In this document: positions 17,541 through 26,876 of the stretch, in pieces | Layout of the letters: each line of letters opens with the position of its first letter | How positions within the stretch are numbered: position 1 is the first letter of the stretch | DNA from: Chthoniobacterales bacterium | GTDB lineage: Bacteria > Verrucomicrobiota > Verrucomicrobiia > Chthoniobacterales > UBA10450 | Direction: 5' to 3' | Length of the DNA: 39,984 nt | NCBI GenBank assembly: GCA_013815325.1 | Contig: JACDGM010000038.1 | Location: forward strand, 1 to 39,984 | Program-made: the position numbers and the translations under genes | The notes under the pieces: model-generated | What the model saw: the letters and a program-made list of their open reading frames with translations, nothing else | Told to the model about the DNA's origin: nothing | Databases searched by the model: none

Positions 17541-18164
17541 ATGGAGCAGAAAATCGACGAAGGGCTCCGCAGCGAGCTGCAAAAGCAAGGCATCTGGGTC
17601 ACCTCGATGCAGGAGCTTTACAATTGGGGCCGGCGCAGCTCGATCTGGCCGCTCCAGTTCGGACTCGCTTGCTGCGCGATTGAGATGATCGCGACCGCCG
17701 CGTCGCGCTACGACCTCGCGCGCTTCGGAGGCGAGGTCTTCCGGCCCTCGCCGCGCCAGGCCGATCTCATGATCGTCGCCGGCACGGTGACAAAGAAGAT
17801 GGCGCCGCAAATCGTTAGGCTCTACAACCAGATGCCCGATCCGAAATACGTCATCTCGATGGGAGCGTGCGCCATTTCCGGCGGGCCGTTCAAGCAGGGC
17901 TACAACGTTTTGAAAGGGATCGATCGCTACATCCCGGTTGACGTTTACATTCCTGGCTGTCCGCCGCGACCAGAGGCGTTGCTCCATGCTTTCATGGACT
18001 TGCAGCGCAAAATCGACGGGCAAAAATTGACTGGTGCAGGCAAAGCCGATCATCTCAAGAAGACGCAAGCTAGTGAGTTCCCGGTGCCGGAGTTCGGCGA
18101 GCACGACCTTGAACCCCCGGCGAATCCGCAAATCTTTCATCCGCCGGAGATCGAAGGCGCCTAA
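17541..18164 (+). CDS. nuoB: NADH-quinone oxidoreductase subunit B
   Basis: A 207-residue subunit carrying the terminal iron-sulfur cluster N2, which passes electrons to quinone. Ligands visible are Cys44 and Cys45 (GLACCAIEM), Cys110 (MGACAISGG) and Cys140 (IPGCPPRPE). A C-terminal tail of about 45 residues ([20 protein letters not shown]) extends beyond the short proteobacterial form. Its stop TAA lies in a near copy of the 9-mer (GCC TAA CAA). The partner genes nuoC and nuoD lie 3.2 kb downstream instead of adjoining. Confidence 0.96.
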   Translation: MEQKIDEGLRSELQKQGIWVTSMQELYNWGRRSSIWPLQFGLACCAIEMIATAASRYDLARFGGEVFRPSPRQADLMIVAGTVTKKMAPQIVRLYNQMPDPKYVISMGACAISGGPFKQGYNVLKGIDRYIPVDVYIPGCPPRPEALLHAFMDLQRKIDGQKLTGAGKADHLKKTQASEFPVPEFGEHDLEPPANPQIFHPPEIEGA

Positions 18165-18198
18165 CAAACAAAAGAAGCCCGATATTTACCGGCAGAGA

Positions 18199-19970
18199 TC
18201 AAGCCAGTCCGTTGCGTTCAAGGATTGTCGTGAAACGTCGATCCTTGCGCAGGCGGTCGTAAGCCGGATCACTCTTCAGGAGCAAAGCAAAAACGTTGCG
18301 CTCTGCACAAGCCTTGGCGAGGGCCGCAAAGGTCTTCTCGGGGTCGTCCAACCTGAGGTAGGCGCGCACGAACTCCATCGCGGGAACATACTCTCCCTGC
18401 GCTTGTCGCTGGCGCAGGCGTTCCAGCTTCTTCTGCGCGACCGCGCGCAGCGCGGCGGCAAAACCGCTCTTGGCGCGGTGGGTGCAAAGCAGCCCAGCCA
18501 ACTCTTCATCTCCACCTAGGACCATTGCTTTTTGCCATTCACCCAGGGCTTCCTCGCAGCGGCCTTTTTGTTCGAGAGCATCGCCCAGAAGTTCATGAAG
18601 AGAGGGGATATCCGCGTCTAACCGCAGCGTCTGTTGATAACGCTCGATCGCCTCATCGTAGCGCCGCGCGTGATAAAAGTGAAACCGAGATGCTGATGCA
18701 GGCGCAGCAGGAGCGGATCGAGTTCGAGCGCAAGGTTGGCTTCCGCGATCGCTTGCTCGAAGCGGCCTCTCGTGATGAGAAAGAACGAGTAGAGGTAGTG
18801 CACCTCTTCGCCCCGCGGGTTGAGCTCGATCGCGTTTTCGATTTCCTTTTCCGCGCCCGGCCAGTCGCGGCCGAAAACCATCCGGTGCGCGCCGAGATCG
18901 CTGTGGACTTGGGCAAGGGAACCATCCAGCTCGAGCGCCTTTTCGGCGGCCTTGAGTGCGCGCGGCCAACCCACTTCCGGCGGCAACATTCCCCAGGCCG
19001 AGCCGTAACCGAAGAAGGCGTTCAGGCCGCAGTAACCAAGCGCGTAGCAAGGGTCGGCATCGACCGCGCGCTGGAAGTAATCGCGGCACTTGCGAAATTC
19101 TTCCGGAGTCGTCTTCCACCAATAGTAACGCCCTTTGAGATAAAACCGGTAGGCTTCGGCATTCTCGGTTTCGAGTTTCGTTAGGCGTTGTTTCTCTTCG
19201 CCGCTGAGTTGGAGCGCCAGCGCGCTCACCACGCGCTCCGCAATCGCATTTTGCACGGAGAAAATATTCGTGAACCTCTCATCAAACGTGCCCGCCCAAA
19301 GCGATTCGCCGTCGGCCACTTTTATCAGCCGAACGTTGACCTGCAGCTGAGCTCCACTTTTTTGAATGCTCCCTTCCAGCACGGATTCCACGCCCAATTC
19401 CCGCCCCGCGACGAGCGGCTCCTGCTCGAGCCTCGCGTAGCGACGCACCGCCCCAAGCGGTCGCACCACGATCTCCCGGATGCGGCTCAATCGCGCGATG
19501 AGCGTATCGGCCATTCCCATTTCCAGCGAAGGATCGCTGCTCTCCGCCACCAGCGGTTTGAAGGGAAGCACCGCGATTGCCCGATGGGACAAGGCCGGCG
19601 CCGATGGGTTTATTTGGCCGGCTGACCTTTCGACGGCGGCGCTAAATCGGTAGCCGCGGCCTGGCACGGTCACGATGAAACGGTGTGACTGAGGGGTATC
19701 GCCCAGCAGCCGTCGCAACGTCGAGATGTTCTGGGTGAGATTATTTTCTTCGACGATTGAATCGGGCCAGACCACGGCCATGAGCCGCTCCTTCTCGACC
19801 ACCTTGTCGTGGTGTTCTACCAAACAAAGCAGGGTATCGAAAACCCGCGGGGTCAATGGCACCCACGTCCCGTCGCGCCGTGATAATTGACGGCCAGCCG
19901 CATCGAGCCGGAAGTCGCCGAATTCATAAAGAAGATCTGACTGCGCTCGGCCGCTCTGCAGAAATTTCAT
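18199..19970 (-). pseudogene. Winged-helix/TPR regulator broken by a one-base shift
   Basis: The upstream frame (19970 down to about 18690) has an OmpR/CadC-type winged helix (FGDFRLDAAGRQLSRRDG to TVPGRGYRF), a TolB-like segment (AIAVLPFKPL, DTLIARLSRI) and tetratricopeptide-like helices (FQRAVDADPCYALGYCGL). At about 18683 the frame shifts: LHQHLGF is followed, in another frame, by HFYHARRYDEAIERYQQTLR and more TPRs down to 18199. Adding one C in GGTTTC-ACTTTT restores a single protein of about 590 residues. Such proteins are common, poorly understood regulators in Acidobacteria and Verrucomicrobia. It is transcribed against nuoB. Pseudogene or sequencing indel cannot be separated here. Confidence 0.8.
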
Positions 19971-20033
19971 GAAAATTTCAGGGTGGTCTAACGACTTTCA
20001 TGGTGCCGTTAGGAGAAGGTCGATCTACGAAAA

Positions 20034-20051
20034 GCCGGGACGTTTCCCGGC
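20034..20051. promoter_or_regulatory. Hairpin in leader of the exported protein gene
   Basis: GCCGGGA, a CGTT loop, then TCCCGGC gives a seven-pair stem 45 bases before the ATG at 20097. The A-rich bases after it contain no strong Shine-Dalgarno site. It could affect mRNA stability or termination; nothing more can be said. Confidence 0.35.
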
Positions 20052-20096
20052 CACAGTAACGGACCAAAACCACAAAAAAAGAAAGACAAAACCAAA

Positions 20097-20564
20097 ATGA
20101 AAAAGACCATTCTGAGATCGATCGTTTCGCTCAGCGCTCTTATCGCGCTGAACTTCGCCTCGGCTGCGCTCGCCGCGCCCGGAGAAGTGCCCTTGCGCGG
20201 CGTCTGGGATTCGCAGGTGACGCTGACGGATTGCAACGGAAATACGCTCGTGAGCTTTGAGGCCTTCGAGATGTTCCATGCGGGTGGGACTCTCACGAGC
20301 ACCGACAACACGCCCCCGACCGGGCACGGCCCTGGCGTTGGCACGTGGACGCGACTGAACCGGCGGTCTTATTCGGCACCCTTTCAGTTCTTCAACTTCA
20401 ACGCGGATGGAAGTTTTGCAGGAACCCAGAAGATCATGCGCAGGATCACCATCGGGCCGGATGGGAACACCTATACCTCGGTCGTGAACTTCGAAATCTA
20501 CGACCCGAACGGCAATCTGGTCTTCAGCGGCTGCGGCACGGAAGCCGCGACGCGTCTGCCGTAG
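20097..20564 (+). CDS. Small exported protein of unknown function
   Basis: A 155-residue protein with a clear Sec signal peptide (MKKTILRSIVSLSALIALNF, cleavage near ALA-APG at about residue 27). The mature part is rich in beta-strand patterns and glycine (GVWDSQVTLTDCNGN, GPGVGTWTRL, FFNFNADGSFAG, EIYDPNGNLVFSGCGTE). Two cysteines, one near each end, could pair. The FNADGSF and DPNGN repeats suggest a small beta-barrel or sandwich. No family name recognised. It is divergent from the TPR regulator and followed by a strong hairpin. Confidence 0.75.
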   Translation: MKKTILRSIVSLSALIALNFASAALAAPGEVPLRGVWDSQVTLTDCNGNTLVSFEAFEMFHAGGTLTSTDNTPPTGHGPGVGTWTRLNRRSYSAPFQFFNFNADGSFAGTQKIMRRITIGPDGNTYTSVVNFEIYDPNGNLVFSGCGTEAATRLP

Positions 20565-20580
20565 GAAGGTCCGCCTCTTC

Positions 20581-20606
20581 GGAGCCGGCGATCGATCGCC
20601 GGCTCC
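20581..20606 (+). terminator. Perfect 26-base palindrome, likely terminator
   Basis: GGAGCCGGCGATC followed directly by its exact reverse complement, 16 bases after the stop codon of the small exported protein. The GC-rich stem is followed by GATCTTTA, a weak T-tract, so it is a plausible intrinsic terminator though not a classic one. Confidence 0.6.
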
Positions 20607-20618
20607 GATCTTTAGGGG

Positions 20619-20945
20619 CTAGAAATCCGCGCTTCGCTTCGCGCGGATATTTAACTCTACGTGCTGTGTTTTTCCCTCCTGCCGGACAGAACGCACATCG
20701 CCGAATTTTCCCGCCTTCCGCGCAGCTTCCAAGTCGCTCGCCGGGACGAGCGGGTCATCGGCGAACCGCAGTTCTTCCGTCCATTGTCGCGGCACGCCGC
20801 CGCCCTCCACGGTGAGATGGATATGAGCCGGCACGTTGCGGAAAGGATAGTGTCCTGGACGGATCGTAGTAAATTCGAACGCGTCCTCCCGATCGCTGAT
20901 CGCCAATCCCGATCTTTTCCGCCCGCCGTCGATCGAACGTCAGAG
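20619..20945 (-). pseudogene. C-terminal remnant of an intradiol-type dioxygenase
   Basis: The minus strand encodes FEFTTIRPGHYPFRNVPAHI followed by HLTVEGGGVPRQWTEELRFA and DDPLVPA. This matches the C-terminal metal-binding half (RPGHYP...PAHIH) of intradiol ring-cleavage dioxygenase-like proteins. The N-terminal half with the tyrosine iron ligands is missing: upstream of about 20945 the sequence becomes the tail of an arginase-like gene. No usable start codon with a ribosome site is seen. A relic. Confidence 0.65.
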
Positions 20946-21330
20946 CTACCTCTGGCGGTGAGTTGCCGCCGCGTCAGGGTTGAATCCCGCGACCAGCGCG
21001 TCAACAAAAGCAGCGGCGCAAGTCCCTTTGGGATCGAGCCGGGTCGAGAATTGTCACATGCATCCCCGCCGCATGCGGGGAAGCGAGCAGGATGCCGAGC
21101 AACCCCGTCAGCTCTGCGATGGTGATTCCGGCCTCGTTAGGCGAATCGACCGCCGGCATGATCGACGCATTGAGCACATCGGCATCGAGATGAATCCAAA
21201 ACCCGGCCAGCTCCGGCAGGGTCACGCGCTCGAGCGCCAGGCGCGCGCAGCTTTCTGCACCTTCAGCGGCCATCTGTTCTCTCTCGATGATCTTGATCCG
21301 CGAATGATAGAAGGAATACATGTTGCCTCA
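20946..21330 (-). pseudogene. Arginase/agmatinase-family remnant
   Basis: Minus-strand sequence encodes SFYHSRIK, then GFWIHLDADVLNASIMPAVD and LLASPHAAGMHVTILDP, the C-terminal half of the ureohydrolase family including the metal-binding DxD (HLDADVL). After ILDP at about 21040 the frame shifts; the next frame gives LDPKGTCAAAFVDALVAGFN and ends at 20946. The N-terminal half is missing because nuoC begins on the other strand at 21426. Two or more lesions make this a decayed gene. Contains an exact 9-mer at 21134. Confidence 0.7.
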
Positions 21331-21425
21331 GGGTCGCATCGAACGCCCGCGAAAATTTCCCGCCTGGCGACGACGCGAAAATGCTATCGCTGATTCCGCC
21401 GGACCACTTTAGTTTGCCCGCAACC

Positions 21426-22097
21426 ATGGAATCGCTCGAGGAAATCAAGGCTCGCATCGAGCAGGCGATCCCCGGCGCCCGTCTCGCGATCATTCCAAAT
21501 CCCGGTCTGGCGAGTCAGCCATCGCTTCTGCTCGACCACGAACACGCTCTCGCCGTCGCGTGCTTCCTCCGGGATGATCCGGCACTACGCCTCGATTATT
21601 GCTCGAACGTCACCGGCGTGGATTGGCTCGATCGCACGGTGAAGAACAAGGTGAAGGTGAAGCAATTGGTTGAGGGGGAGGGAAAGGAAGTCGAGGAAAC
21701 GCGGGAAGAGTTTTTTCCCGGTTATCTCGAGGCGGTTTATCACCTTTACTCAATCGCGCACAAGCACGGACCTATCGTCGTTAGGCTACGAACGCGCGAT
21801 CGTTCGTTAGGCGTACATCTGCCATCGCTCACCCCGATCTGGCGCAGCGCGGAATTCCAGGAACGGGAAATTTTCGATCTCTACGGCATCCATTTCGACG
21901 GCCATCCCGATCTGCGCCGCATTTTGATGTGGGATGAGTTTACCGATTATCCAATGCGCAAAGATTATCGCGAGCCGGACGACTACGAATACGAACCCAC
22001 GCCGCACGACGATGTTCTGGAAAAGGCGAAGCAGCATCATGCGCGGCGTCCTATGCAAGACGGCGCGGAAAACATCGCTGCGACCTCAGAGAAGTAA
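21426..22097 (+). CDS. nuoC: NADH-quinone oxidoreductase subunit C
   Basis: A 223-residue peripheral-arm subunit of complex I. It shows YCSNVTGVDWLDR, the motif WRSAEFQEREIFDLYGIHFD, and HPDLRRILMWDEFTDYPMRK followed by DY, the family signature. The charged insert VKQLVEGEGKEVEETREEFF is longer than usual. ATG 21426 is chosen by homology length. nuoD follows after 85 bases, which hold a REP-type half repeat and an exact 9-mer. Two further exact 9-mers (21778, 21804) lie only 17 bases apart within the gene. Confidence 0.95.
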   Translation: MESLEEIKARIEQAIPGARLAIIPNPGLASQPSLLLDHEHALAVACFLRDDPALRLDYCSNVTGVDWLDRTVKNKVKVKQLVEGEGKEVEETREEFFPGYLEAVYHLYSIAHKHGPIVVRLRTRDRSLGVHLPSLTPIWRSAEFQEREIFDLYGIHFDGHPDLRRILMWDEFTDYPMRKDYREPDDYEYEPTPHDDVLEKAKQHHARRPMQDGAENIAATSEK

Positions 22098-22132
22098 AAG
22101 GCCACCGACCAACACATATGAAAACTTCTGCG

Positions 22133-22163
22133 AATCTGTGTCCATCTGTGTTCATCTGTGGCT
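22133..22163. repeat. Half copy of the hairpin element at 17047
   Basis: The 30 bases ending ATCTGTGGCT match the right arm at 17102-17132 with about three differences. Here it lies between nuoC and nuoD, without a matching left arm. It supports the view that both are members of a dispersed family. Confidence 0.65.
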
Positions 22164-22182
22164 TCCTCAGAATCGTTAGGCC

Positions 22183-23343
22183 ATGAGCGCGGCCGGCTTT
22201 CACGAACTCGAAGAAGCGCCGCCGCCCATGACGTCGCGCTTCGACGGCGAGCTGCTCGAGGTCTCGATGGGCCCGCAACATCCATCGACCCACGGCGTCT
22301 TCCGCATGAACGTGGCGCTCGAGGGCGAGATCGTGAGAAAACTCAAGCCGGTCTTTGGTTACCTCCATCGCAACCACGAGAAGATCGGCGAGAACACCAG
22401 CTACCTCGGCTCGATGCCTTATACCGACCGACTCGATTACTTTTGTTCGATGACCAACAACTGGGCCTACGCGCTCAGCGTCGAAAAACTCGCCGGCATC
22501 GAAGTGCCCGAGCGCGCGGAGTATTTGCGCGTCATTCTCGCTGAGCTCACGCGCCTCGTGAATCACACTTCGCTCCTCGGTTTCCTCCTCAGCGACATGG
22601 GCGCTTGGGGCACGCCGCTCATGTATGCCTTCCGCGAGCGCGAGCACGTGCTCGACCTCTTCGAGTCGCTCTCCGGCTCGCGGATGATGTGCGACTACAT
22701 GCGCTTCGGCGGCTGCCGCGTTGACCTGCCGCCGGGCTGGATGGAGCACGCGCGCAAAATCGTCGATAACTTTCCGCGCTTCCTCGACGAGTTTGAGAAG
22801 CTTATCACGTCGAATGAAATCCTCATCGCCCGGACGCAGGAGGTCGGAAAACTTTCCGCCCAGCTGGCGATCAACGCCGGCATCACCGGCCCGGGTCTGC
22901 GCGCCTCGGGTGTGAACTACGACGTGCGCAAAGTCGACGGCTACGGCTTTTATCCACGCTTCAAATTCCGGATTCCGTTAGGCGAGCATGGCGATTGTTA
23001 CGACCGCTTGATGATGCGCGTGCTCGAATTGCGCGAGAGCCTGACGATTCTGCACCAGGCAATGGAGCAGCTGCCGGAAGGTCCCATTATGAATCCAAAA
23101 GTAAAAATCCGCGCTTTCAAGCCACCGGTTGGCGAGGCTTATGGGCGGATCGAAGGACCCAAAGGCGAGCTTGGCTTTTATTTGATCAGCGACGGCACCG
23201 CCAATCCCTATCGCTACCGCGTGCGCCCGCCGAGCCTGATCAACCTAACAATCCTGGAAGACATGTGCCTCGGTCACACCGTCGCCGACGTCATGGTAAT
23301 ACTCGGCAGCATCGATATCGTGATGGGAGAGGTGGATCGATGA
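22183..23343 (+). CDS. nuoD: NADH-quinone oxidoreductase subunit D
   Basis: A 386-residue peripheral-arm subunit that lines the quinone site with NuoB. Markers: [15 protein letters not shown] (the quinone-site histidine loop), [20 protein letters not shown] and DRLDYFCSM, and the C-terminal [20 protein letters not shown]. The ATG at 22183 is directly preceded by the exact 9-mer (22173-22181), which occupies the place where a Shine-Dalgarno site would be, so initiation may be unusual or rely on coupling to nuoC. The C-terminus is normal (DIVMGEVDR). Confidence 0.96.
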   Translation: MSAAGFHELEEAPPPMTSRFDGELLEVSMGPQHPSTHGVFRMNVALEGEIVRKLKPVFGYLHRNHEKIGENTSYLGSMPYTDRLDYFCSMTNNWAYALSVEKLAGIEVPERAEYLRVILAELTRLVNHTSLLGFLLSDMGAWGTPLMYAFREREHVLDLFESLSGSRMMCDYMRFGGCRVDLPPGWMEHARKIVDNFPRFLDEFEKLITSNEILIARTQEVGKLSAQLAINAGITGPGLRASGVNYDVRKVDGYGFYPRFKFRIPLGEHGDCYDRLMMRVLELRESLTILHQAMEQLPEGPIMNPKVKIRAFKPPVGEAYGRIEGPKGELGFYLISDGTANPYRYRVRPPSLINLTILEDMCLGHTVADVMVILGSIDIVMGEVDR

Positions 23344-23538
23344 AAAATCTGCTTTCTATCCTCTCATCCCGTTACCTTGGATAGCGTCACTCACTCTTGC
23401 TGGCTGCGGCGAGCAATCGCCATGAGGAGAGTTCTTTTGTTCCCGCTCGTGTGAAAGGGAACACGTCCACCGGACCCGGGTAGAGAGGTGGCGGGCTACT
23501 GGGCGAGACGGCCGCCGCTACACCGGCTCAATCGAGTC

Positions 23539-24114
23539 TTAGCCTAACGATGGTTCGATTAGTCCAAAGTCGCCGCTCTTGCGTCGGTAGAGGACACTTA
23601 CGCGCGAGTTCCGCGCGTTCATGAAGACCATGAACTGTCGCGCGGACATCTCAAGCTGCAGGACCGCTTCATCGACGAACATCGGCTTCAACGGATGACG
23701 CTCCGTTCGCACGACGGCGTGTTCGTGGTGGTCGTCTTCTTCTACGGGTTCCGGATTGAGGATCTGCTCCTCGAGATGCCGGATGTCCTCCTTGCGCGGC
23801 CGATGCCGGCGGAGCAGGCGGGTTTTGTACTTCCGCATCTGGCGCGCGATTTTATCCATGACGGCGTCGATCGCGGCGTAAAGATCATTGGTTTCTTCGC
23901 AGGCTTCGATCGTGATGTGATTGGAGCAAATCAAGACGACCTCAGCCCAGTGCCGGTATTTCTCGACCCCGAGGATGACGTGCGCTTCGATGATCTTGGG
24001 ATAATCGAGGTGGAGCCCTTCGATCTTGCGGGTGGAGTAGTCGTTGATCGCGTCGGTGATCGCGAGGTGGCGGCCCGTCACTTTGACAGCGGGATGGACG
24101 TTGCTGGTTTGCAT
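23539..24114 (-). CDS. hpf: Ribosome hibernation factor, long HPF type
   Basis: A 191-residue protein with an N-terminal HPF/YfiA domain (VTGRHLAITDAINDYSTRKI, then ANDLYAAIDAVMDKIARQMRKYK-type helix with the basic end KTRLLRRHRP). A linker and the C-terminal dimerisation domain (PMFVDEAVLQLEMSARQFMV, FMNARNSRVSVLYRRKSGDF) follow. Long HPFs join two 70S ribosomes into 100S dimers in stationary phase. Its place after lptB mirrors the lptB-rpoN-hpf order of proteobacteria but without rpoN. The last three codons, SLG, are an exact 9-mer joined to the stop codon. Confidence 0.93.
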   Translation of the reverse strand: MQTSNVHPAVKVTGRHLAITDAINDYSTRKIEGLHLDYPKIIEAHVILGVEKYRHWAEVVLICSNHITIEACEETNDLYAAIDAVMDKIARQMRKYKTRLLRRHRPRKEDIRHLEEQILNPEPVEEDDHHEHAVVRTERHPLKPMFVDEAVLQLEMSARQFMVFMNARNSRVSVLYRRKSGDFGLIEPSLG

Positions 24115-24126
24115 ACGGTTCCTTTC

Positions 24127-24912
24127 TTACATCTGAAAGCGTTCGCCGAGGTAAAGCTGGCGGCTGATCGGGTCGTTAATGAGGAAGTCTTTCGTGCCTT
24201 CGCTCACGACCTGGCCTTCATCGATGAGATAGGCGCGATCGACGATCGAGAGCGTCTCGCGCACGTTGTGATCGGTGATAAGAATGGCGAGGCCGGATTG
24301 GCGAAGATTGACCACGAGCTGCTGGACGTCATAGACCGCGATCGGATCGACGCCGCTGAAGGGCTCGTCGAGCATGAGCAGTTTTGGCCGGGTGACGAGT
24401 GAGCGCGCGATCGTTAGGCGACGTTTTTCTCCGCCACTCAGGGTGAGGGCGGTGTTCTTCGCGATGCGCTCGATGCCGAACTGATGGAGCAGCTCTTCGC
24501 AGCGATGGCGGCGCTCCTCTTTGCTCAAGGGCATGGTCTGCAAAATCGCGAGGATGTTTTGTTCCACCGTCATCTTGCGGAAAATCGATTCCTCCTGCGG
24601 CAGATAGCCCATGCCGAGCCGGGCGCGCCTGTACATCGGGAAATCAGTCACGTCAGTGCCGGAGAAGACGACCCGGCCGGAGTTCGGCCTAACGAGTCCG
24701 ACGATCATGTAAAAGCTGGTCGTTTTACCGGCCCCGTTTTTGCCTAACAAACCAACGATCTCGCCCGGCCCGACGGCGAGATCGATCCCGTTCACGACTG
24801 CGCGGCCATCGTAGATTTTCACGAGGCCTTTGGTGACGAGGACGATGCTCGTTTTCTCCGGCGCGCTCGCGGCGAAGGCAGGACTCGGCGCAGCGGCGAT
24901 TTCCATGCTCAT
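24127..24912 (-). CDS. lptB: LPS export ABC transporter ATPase
   Basis: A 261-residue ATPase that powers LPS extraction from the inner membrane with LptFG. It has Walker A GLLGKNGAGKTTSF, the Q-loop YLPQEESIFRKM, signature LTLSGGEKRRLTIARSLVT, Walker B LLMLDEPFSGVDP and the switch histidine ITDHNVRETL. A 25-residue alanine-rich N-terminal leader precedes the usual start. It overlaps the end of lptA by four bases. Two exact 9-mers lie in it; the one at 24411 encodes LT right after the ABC signature. Confidence 0.95.
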   Translation of the reverse strand: MSMEIAAAPSPAFAASAPEKTSIVLVTKGLVKIYDGRAVVNGIDLAVGPGEIVGLLGKNGAGKTTSFYMIVGLVRPNSGRVVFSGTDVTDFPMYRRARLGMGYLPQEESIFRKMTVEQNILAILQTMPLSKEERRHRCEELLHQFGIERIAKNTALTLSGGEKRRLTIARSLVTRPKLLMLDEPFSGVDPIAVYDVQQLVVNLRQSGLAILITDHNVRETLSIVDRAYLIDEGQVVSEGTKDFLINDPISRQLYLGERFQM

Positions 24913-25493
24913 GGAGTTGGAGTAGCGGCCGGTTTTTTCTGGTCCGCCGCCTCCTGCCGGATTTCGGTGCGGCTCGGGCCGTGGGTGGTGAGATGGCCAT
25001 CTTGACTCAGCACCATGATGGTCTGCGGGCTGGTAGAGATGTGCGTGTCGAGGCCCTGCTGCACGCGTGGGCTGCCGCTCATTTCCACGTTCCCATCGGA
25101 GGAGGTGTAGATCGCTTTCTCGGAAAGACCGACCGCCTTCGATGGCGGACCTCCTTTCGGATCAGGTTTCTCGCGGACTACCCCGACGTGGCCTACCGCG
25201 ACGGCTCTTTCGAGGCCTTGGTTTTCTTCTTTGTGAATGTAAGCCGTCAACTTGTCCGATTGGACATTAAAACGCGGATCGAAAACGCGCACGTGGCCGG
25301 TGAAAATGCCGATGCGTTTCTCAGTGTCGAAGGAGGCTTCGTCCGCGTAGATCTCCGTGATGAGGGTTTGCTTGCCCGCGGCCGGTGTCGCGAGAGCCGT
25401 GGGCTGCGCGCCGGGTGTCGGGGAGGGGGTTTGCGCCCAAAGTTGCACCGCCGCCGCGAGCGAAATTGCGCCTGCGAAAAGTCGCTTCGTCAC
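24909..25493 (-). CDS. lptA: LptA/OstA-like periplasmic LPS transport protein
   Basis: A 194-residue exported protein: a signal peptide (MTKRLFAGAISLAAAVQLWA) followed by a proline/threonine-rich linker. The OstA beta-jellyroll follows (ITEIYADEASFDTEKRIGIF, HVRVFDPRFNVQSDKLTAYI, KAIYTSSDGNVEMSGSPRVQ). LptA forms the periplasmic bridge for LPS. The four-base overlaps with lptC and lptB support operon function. The symbol is given from domain plus context. Confidence 0.82.
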   Translation of the reverse strand: MTKRLFAGAISLAAAVQLWAQTPSPTPGAQPTALATPAAGKQTLITEIYADEASFDTEKRIGIFTGHVRVFDPRFNVQSDKLTAYIHKEENQGLERAVAVGHVGVVREKPDPKGGPPSKAVGLSEKAIYTSSDGNVEMSGSPRVQQGLDTHISTSPQTIMVLSQDGHLTTHGPSRTEIRQEAADQKKPAATPTP

Positions 25494-26023
25494 TTTGCTT
25501 TTCCCGTCAATTGCGACTGTTTAAAAACCGTCATATGGACGTTGCCAGTGAGCGTCCCTTGGTGAGTCAGGGTGCTGAACTGCATCGCGTCCCCGGCGAT
25601 TTCGAAGTCGGTTCGTTTAATCTTGGTCCGGGCTTTGGAAGTGATCACGCGGGTCTCGAGATTGAGCACGCCCTCGGTCATATCGATGTTAAAATCCGGT
25701 TTTTCGTGGTCGTCGAACGTGGTCATTTTCAGGTTCGTAAAGTGGACATGATCTTCGTCGAGGCGACTGGCTGTAGCGGCCTCAAAACGGCCGAGGAGGT
25801 GCCCCTTTAAGTCATAATTCGGCAGGACCAGGCCTTTCGCTTCGTGTCCCACCGTCAGCGGAATGTTTTTCAATCCAAGCTCTTCTTTTGGCGACGGCGG
25901 GGGAGCATTTTTTTGCCGCTTCGCGTGAGCGGAAGAACTGACGAGACTGCCGCAGGCCAGGATGAAGAGAAGACTGAAACGCGCGCCCCGGGAAACCGGA
26001 TGCGCGCTACGAGACCGCAGCAT
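25490..26023 (-). CDS. LptC-like LPS export protein
   Basis: A 177-residue protein with an N-terminal signal/anchor (ARFSLLFILACGSLVSSSAH). Its repeating beta-strand pattern resembles LptC/OstA (YDLKGHLLGRFEAATASRLD, HVHFTNLKMTTFDD, GVLNLETRVITSKARTKIKR, HQGTLTGNVHM). It lies between kdsA and lptA with overlaps of 17 and 4 bases. Context and fold pattern point to LptC; sequence identity within this family is low, so the assignment is mainly by position. Confidence 0.72.
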   Translation of the reverse strand: MLRSRSAHPVSRGARFSLLFILACGSLVSSSAHAKRQKNAPPPSPKEELGLKNIPLTVGHEAKGLVLPNYDLKGHLLGRFEAATASRLDEDHVHFTNLKMTTFDDHEKPDFNIDMTEGVLNLETRVITSKARTKIKRTDFEIAGDAMQFSTLTHQGTLTGNVHMTVFKQSQLTGKAK

Positions 26024-26831
26024 GAATAGCTTTAAACATGCGCAGATGCTTCGGCAAATCCTTTAGCGGAACCTGATTCGGAGCGTCGGAAAGCGCGCGC
26101 CCAGGGTTCTCGTGCACCTCCATGAAAACGCCGTCGCAACCAGCCGCGAGCGCGGCCCGGGCAAGCACGGGAGCGAGCGCGGCATCGCCCGAGGTCGCGT
26201 CGCCCGCGCCGCCTGGTCGCTGCACGGAATGGGTCGCGTCGAAGACGATGTGGTAGCCGGCTTCGCGGACCCAGGCGAGAGAACGCATATCGGCGACGAG
26301 ATTATTGTAGCCGAAGGTTGTACCGCGCTCGGTGAAGAAAAACTTCGTCGCTCCAAAAGCGGTCAGCTTTTCGGCGATGTTGCGCAGGTCCCACGGAGCG
26401 AGAAACTGGCCTTTTTTTACATTCACCACCCGGCCCGTCTCGGCCGCGGCGTGGATGAGATCGGTCTGGCGGCAAAGAAATGCGGGGATTTGCAGGACGT
26501 CGATGAATTCCGCGGCGATCGCGGTCTCGTTAGGCGAATGGATGTCCGTCGTCACGGGCATGTGTAGCTCGCGTCCGATTTCCGCGAGCAAGGCGCAACC
26601 TTCCTGCGCGCCAATGCCACGATAGGACCGCACGGAGGTGCGATTCGCTTTGTCGTAGGAGGCTTTGAAAATGAAGGCAAACTCTTCGGCCGCGCAAATT
26701 TCACCAATTTTCTTCGCCATTCGCCTAACGAATTTCTCCGATTCGATCACGCAGGGCCCGAGGATCAGGGCCGGCACTTTTCCGCCGAGGGTGACGGGCC
26801 CGATTTTGAGCGGTTTAGGACGTGTGGACAT
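26007..26831 (-). CDS. kdsA: 3-deoxy-8-phosphooctulonate (KDO-8-P) synthase
   Basis: Condenses arabinose-5-phosphate with PEP to give KDO-8-phosphate for LPS inner core. The 274 residues include LILGPCVIESEKF, FKASYDKANRTSVRSYRG, DIHSPNETAIAAEFIDVLQI and PAFLCRQTDL, KKGQFLAPWDL, FFTERGTTFGYNNLV and FDATHSVQRPGG, all KdsA hallmarks. First gene of the kdsA-lptC-lptA-lptB-hpf run and overlapping lptC by 17 bases. Two exact 9-mers (26527, 26723). Confidence 0.95.
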   Translation of the reverse strand: MSTRPKPLKIGPVTLGGKVPALILGPCVIESEKFVRRMAKKIGEICAAEEFAFIFKASYDKANRTSVRSYRGIGAQEGCALLAEIGRELHMPVTTDIHSPNETAIAAEFIDVLQIPAFLCRQTDLIHAAAETGRVVNVKKGQFLAPWDLRNIAEKLTAFGATKFFFTERGTTFGYNNLVADMRSLAWVREAGYHIVFDATHSVQRPGGAGDATSGDAALAPVLARAALAAGCDGVFMEVHENPGRALSDAPNQVPLKDLPKHLRMFKAIHAAVS

Positions 26832-26876
26832 GAGAATTTCTGGGCTGACAAACGAACACGAACACCGGAAAACTGC

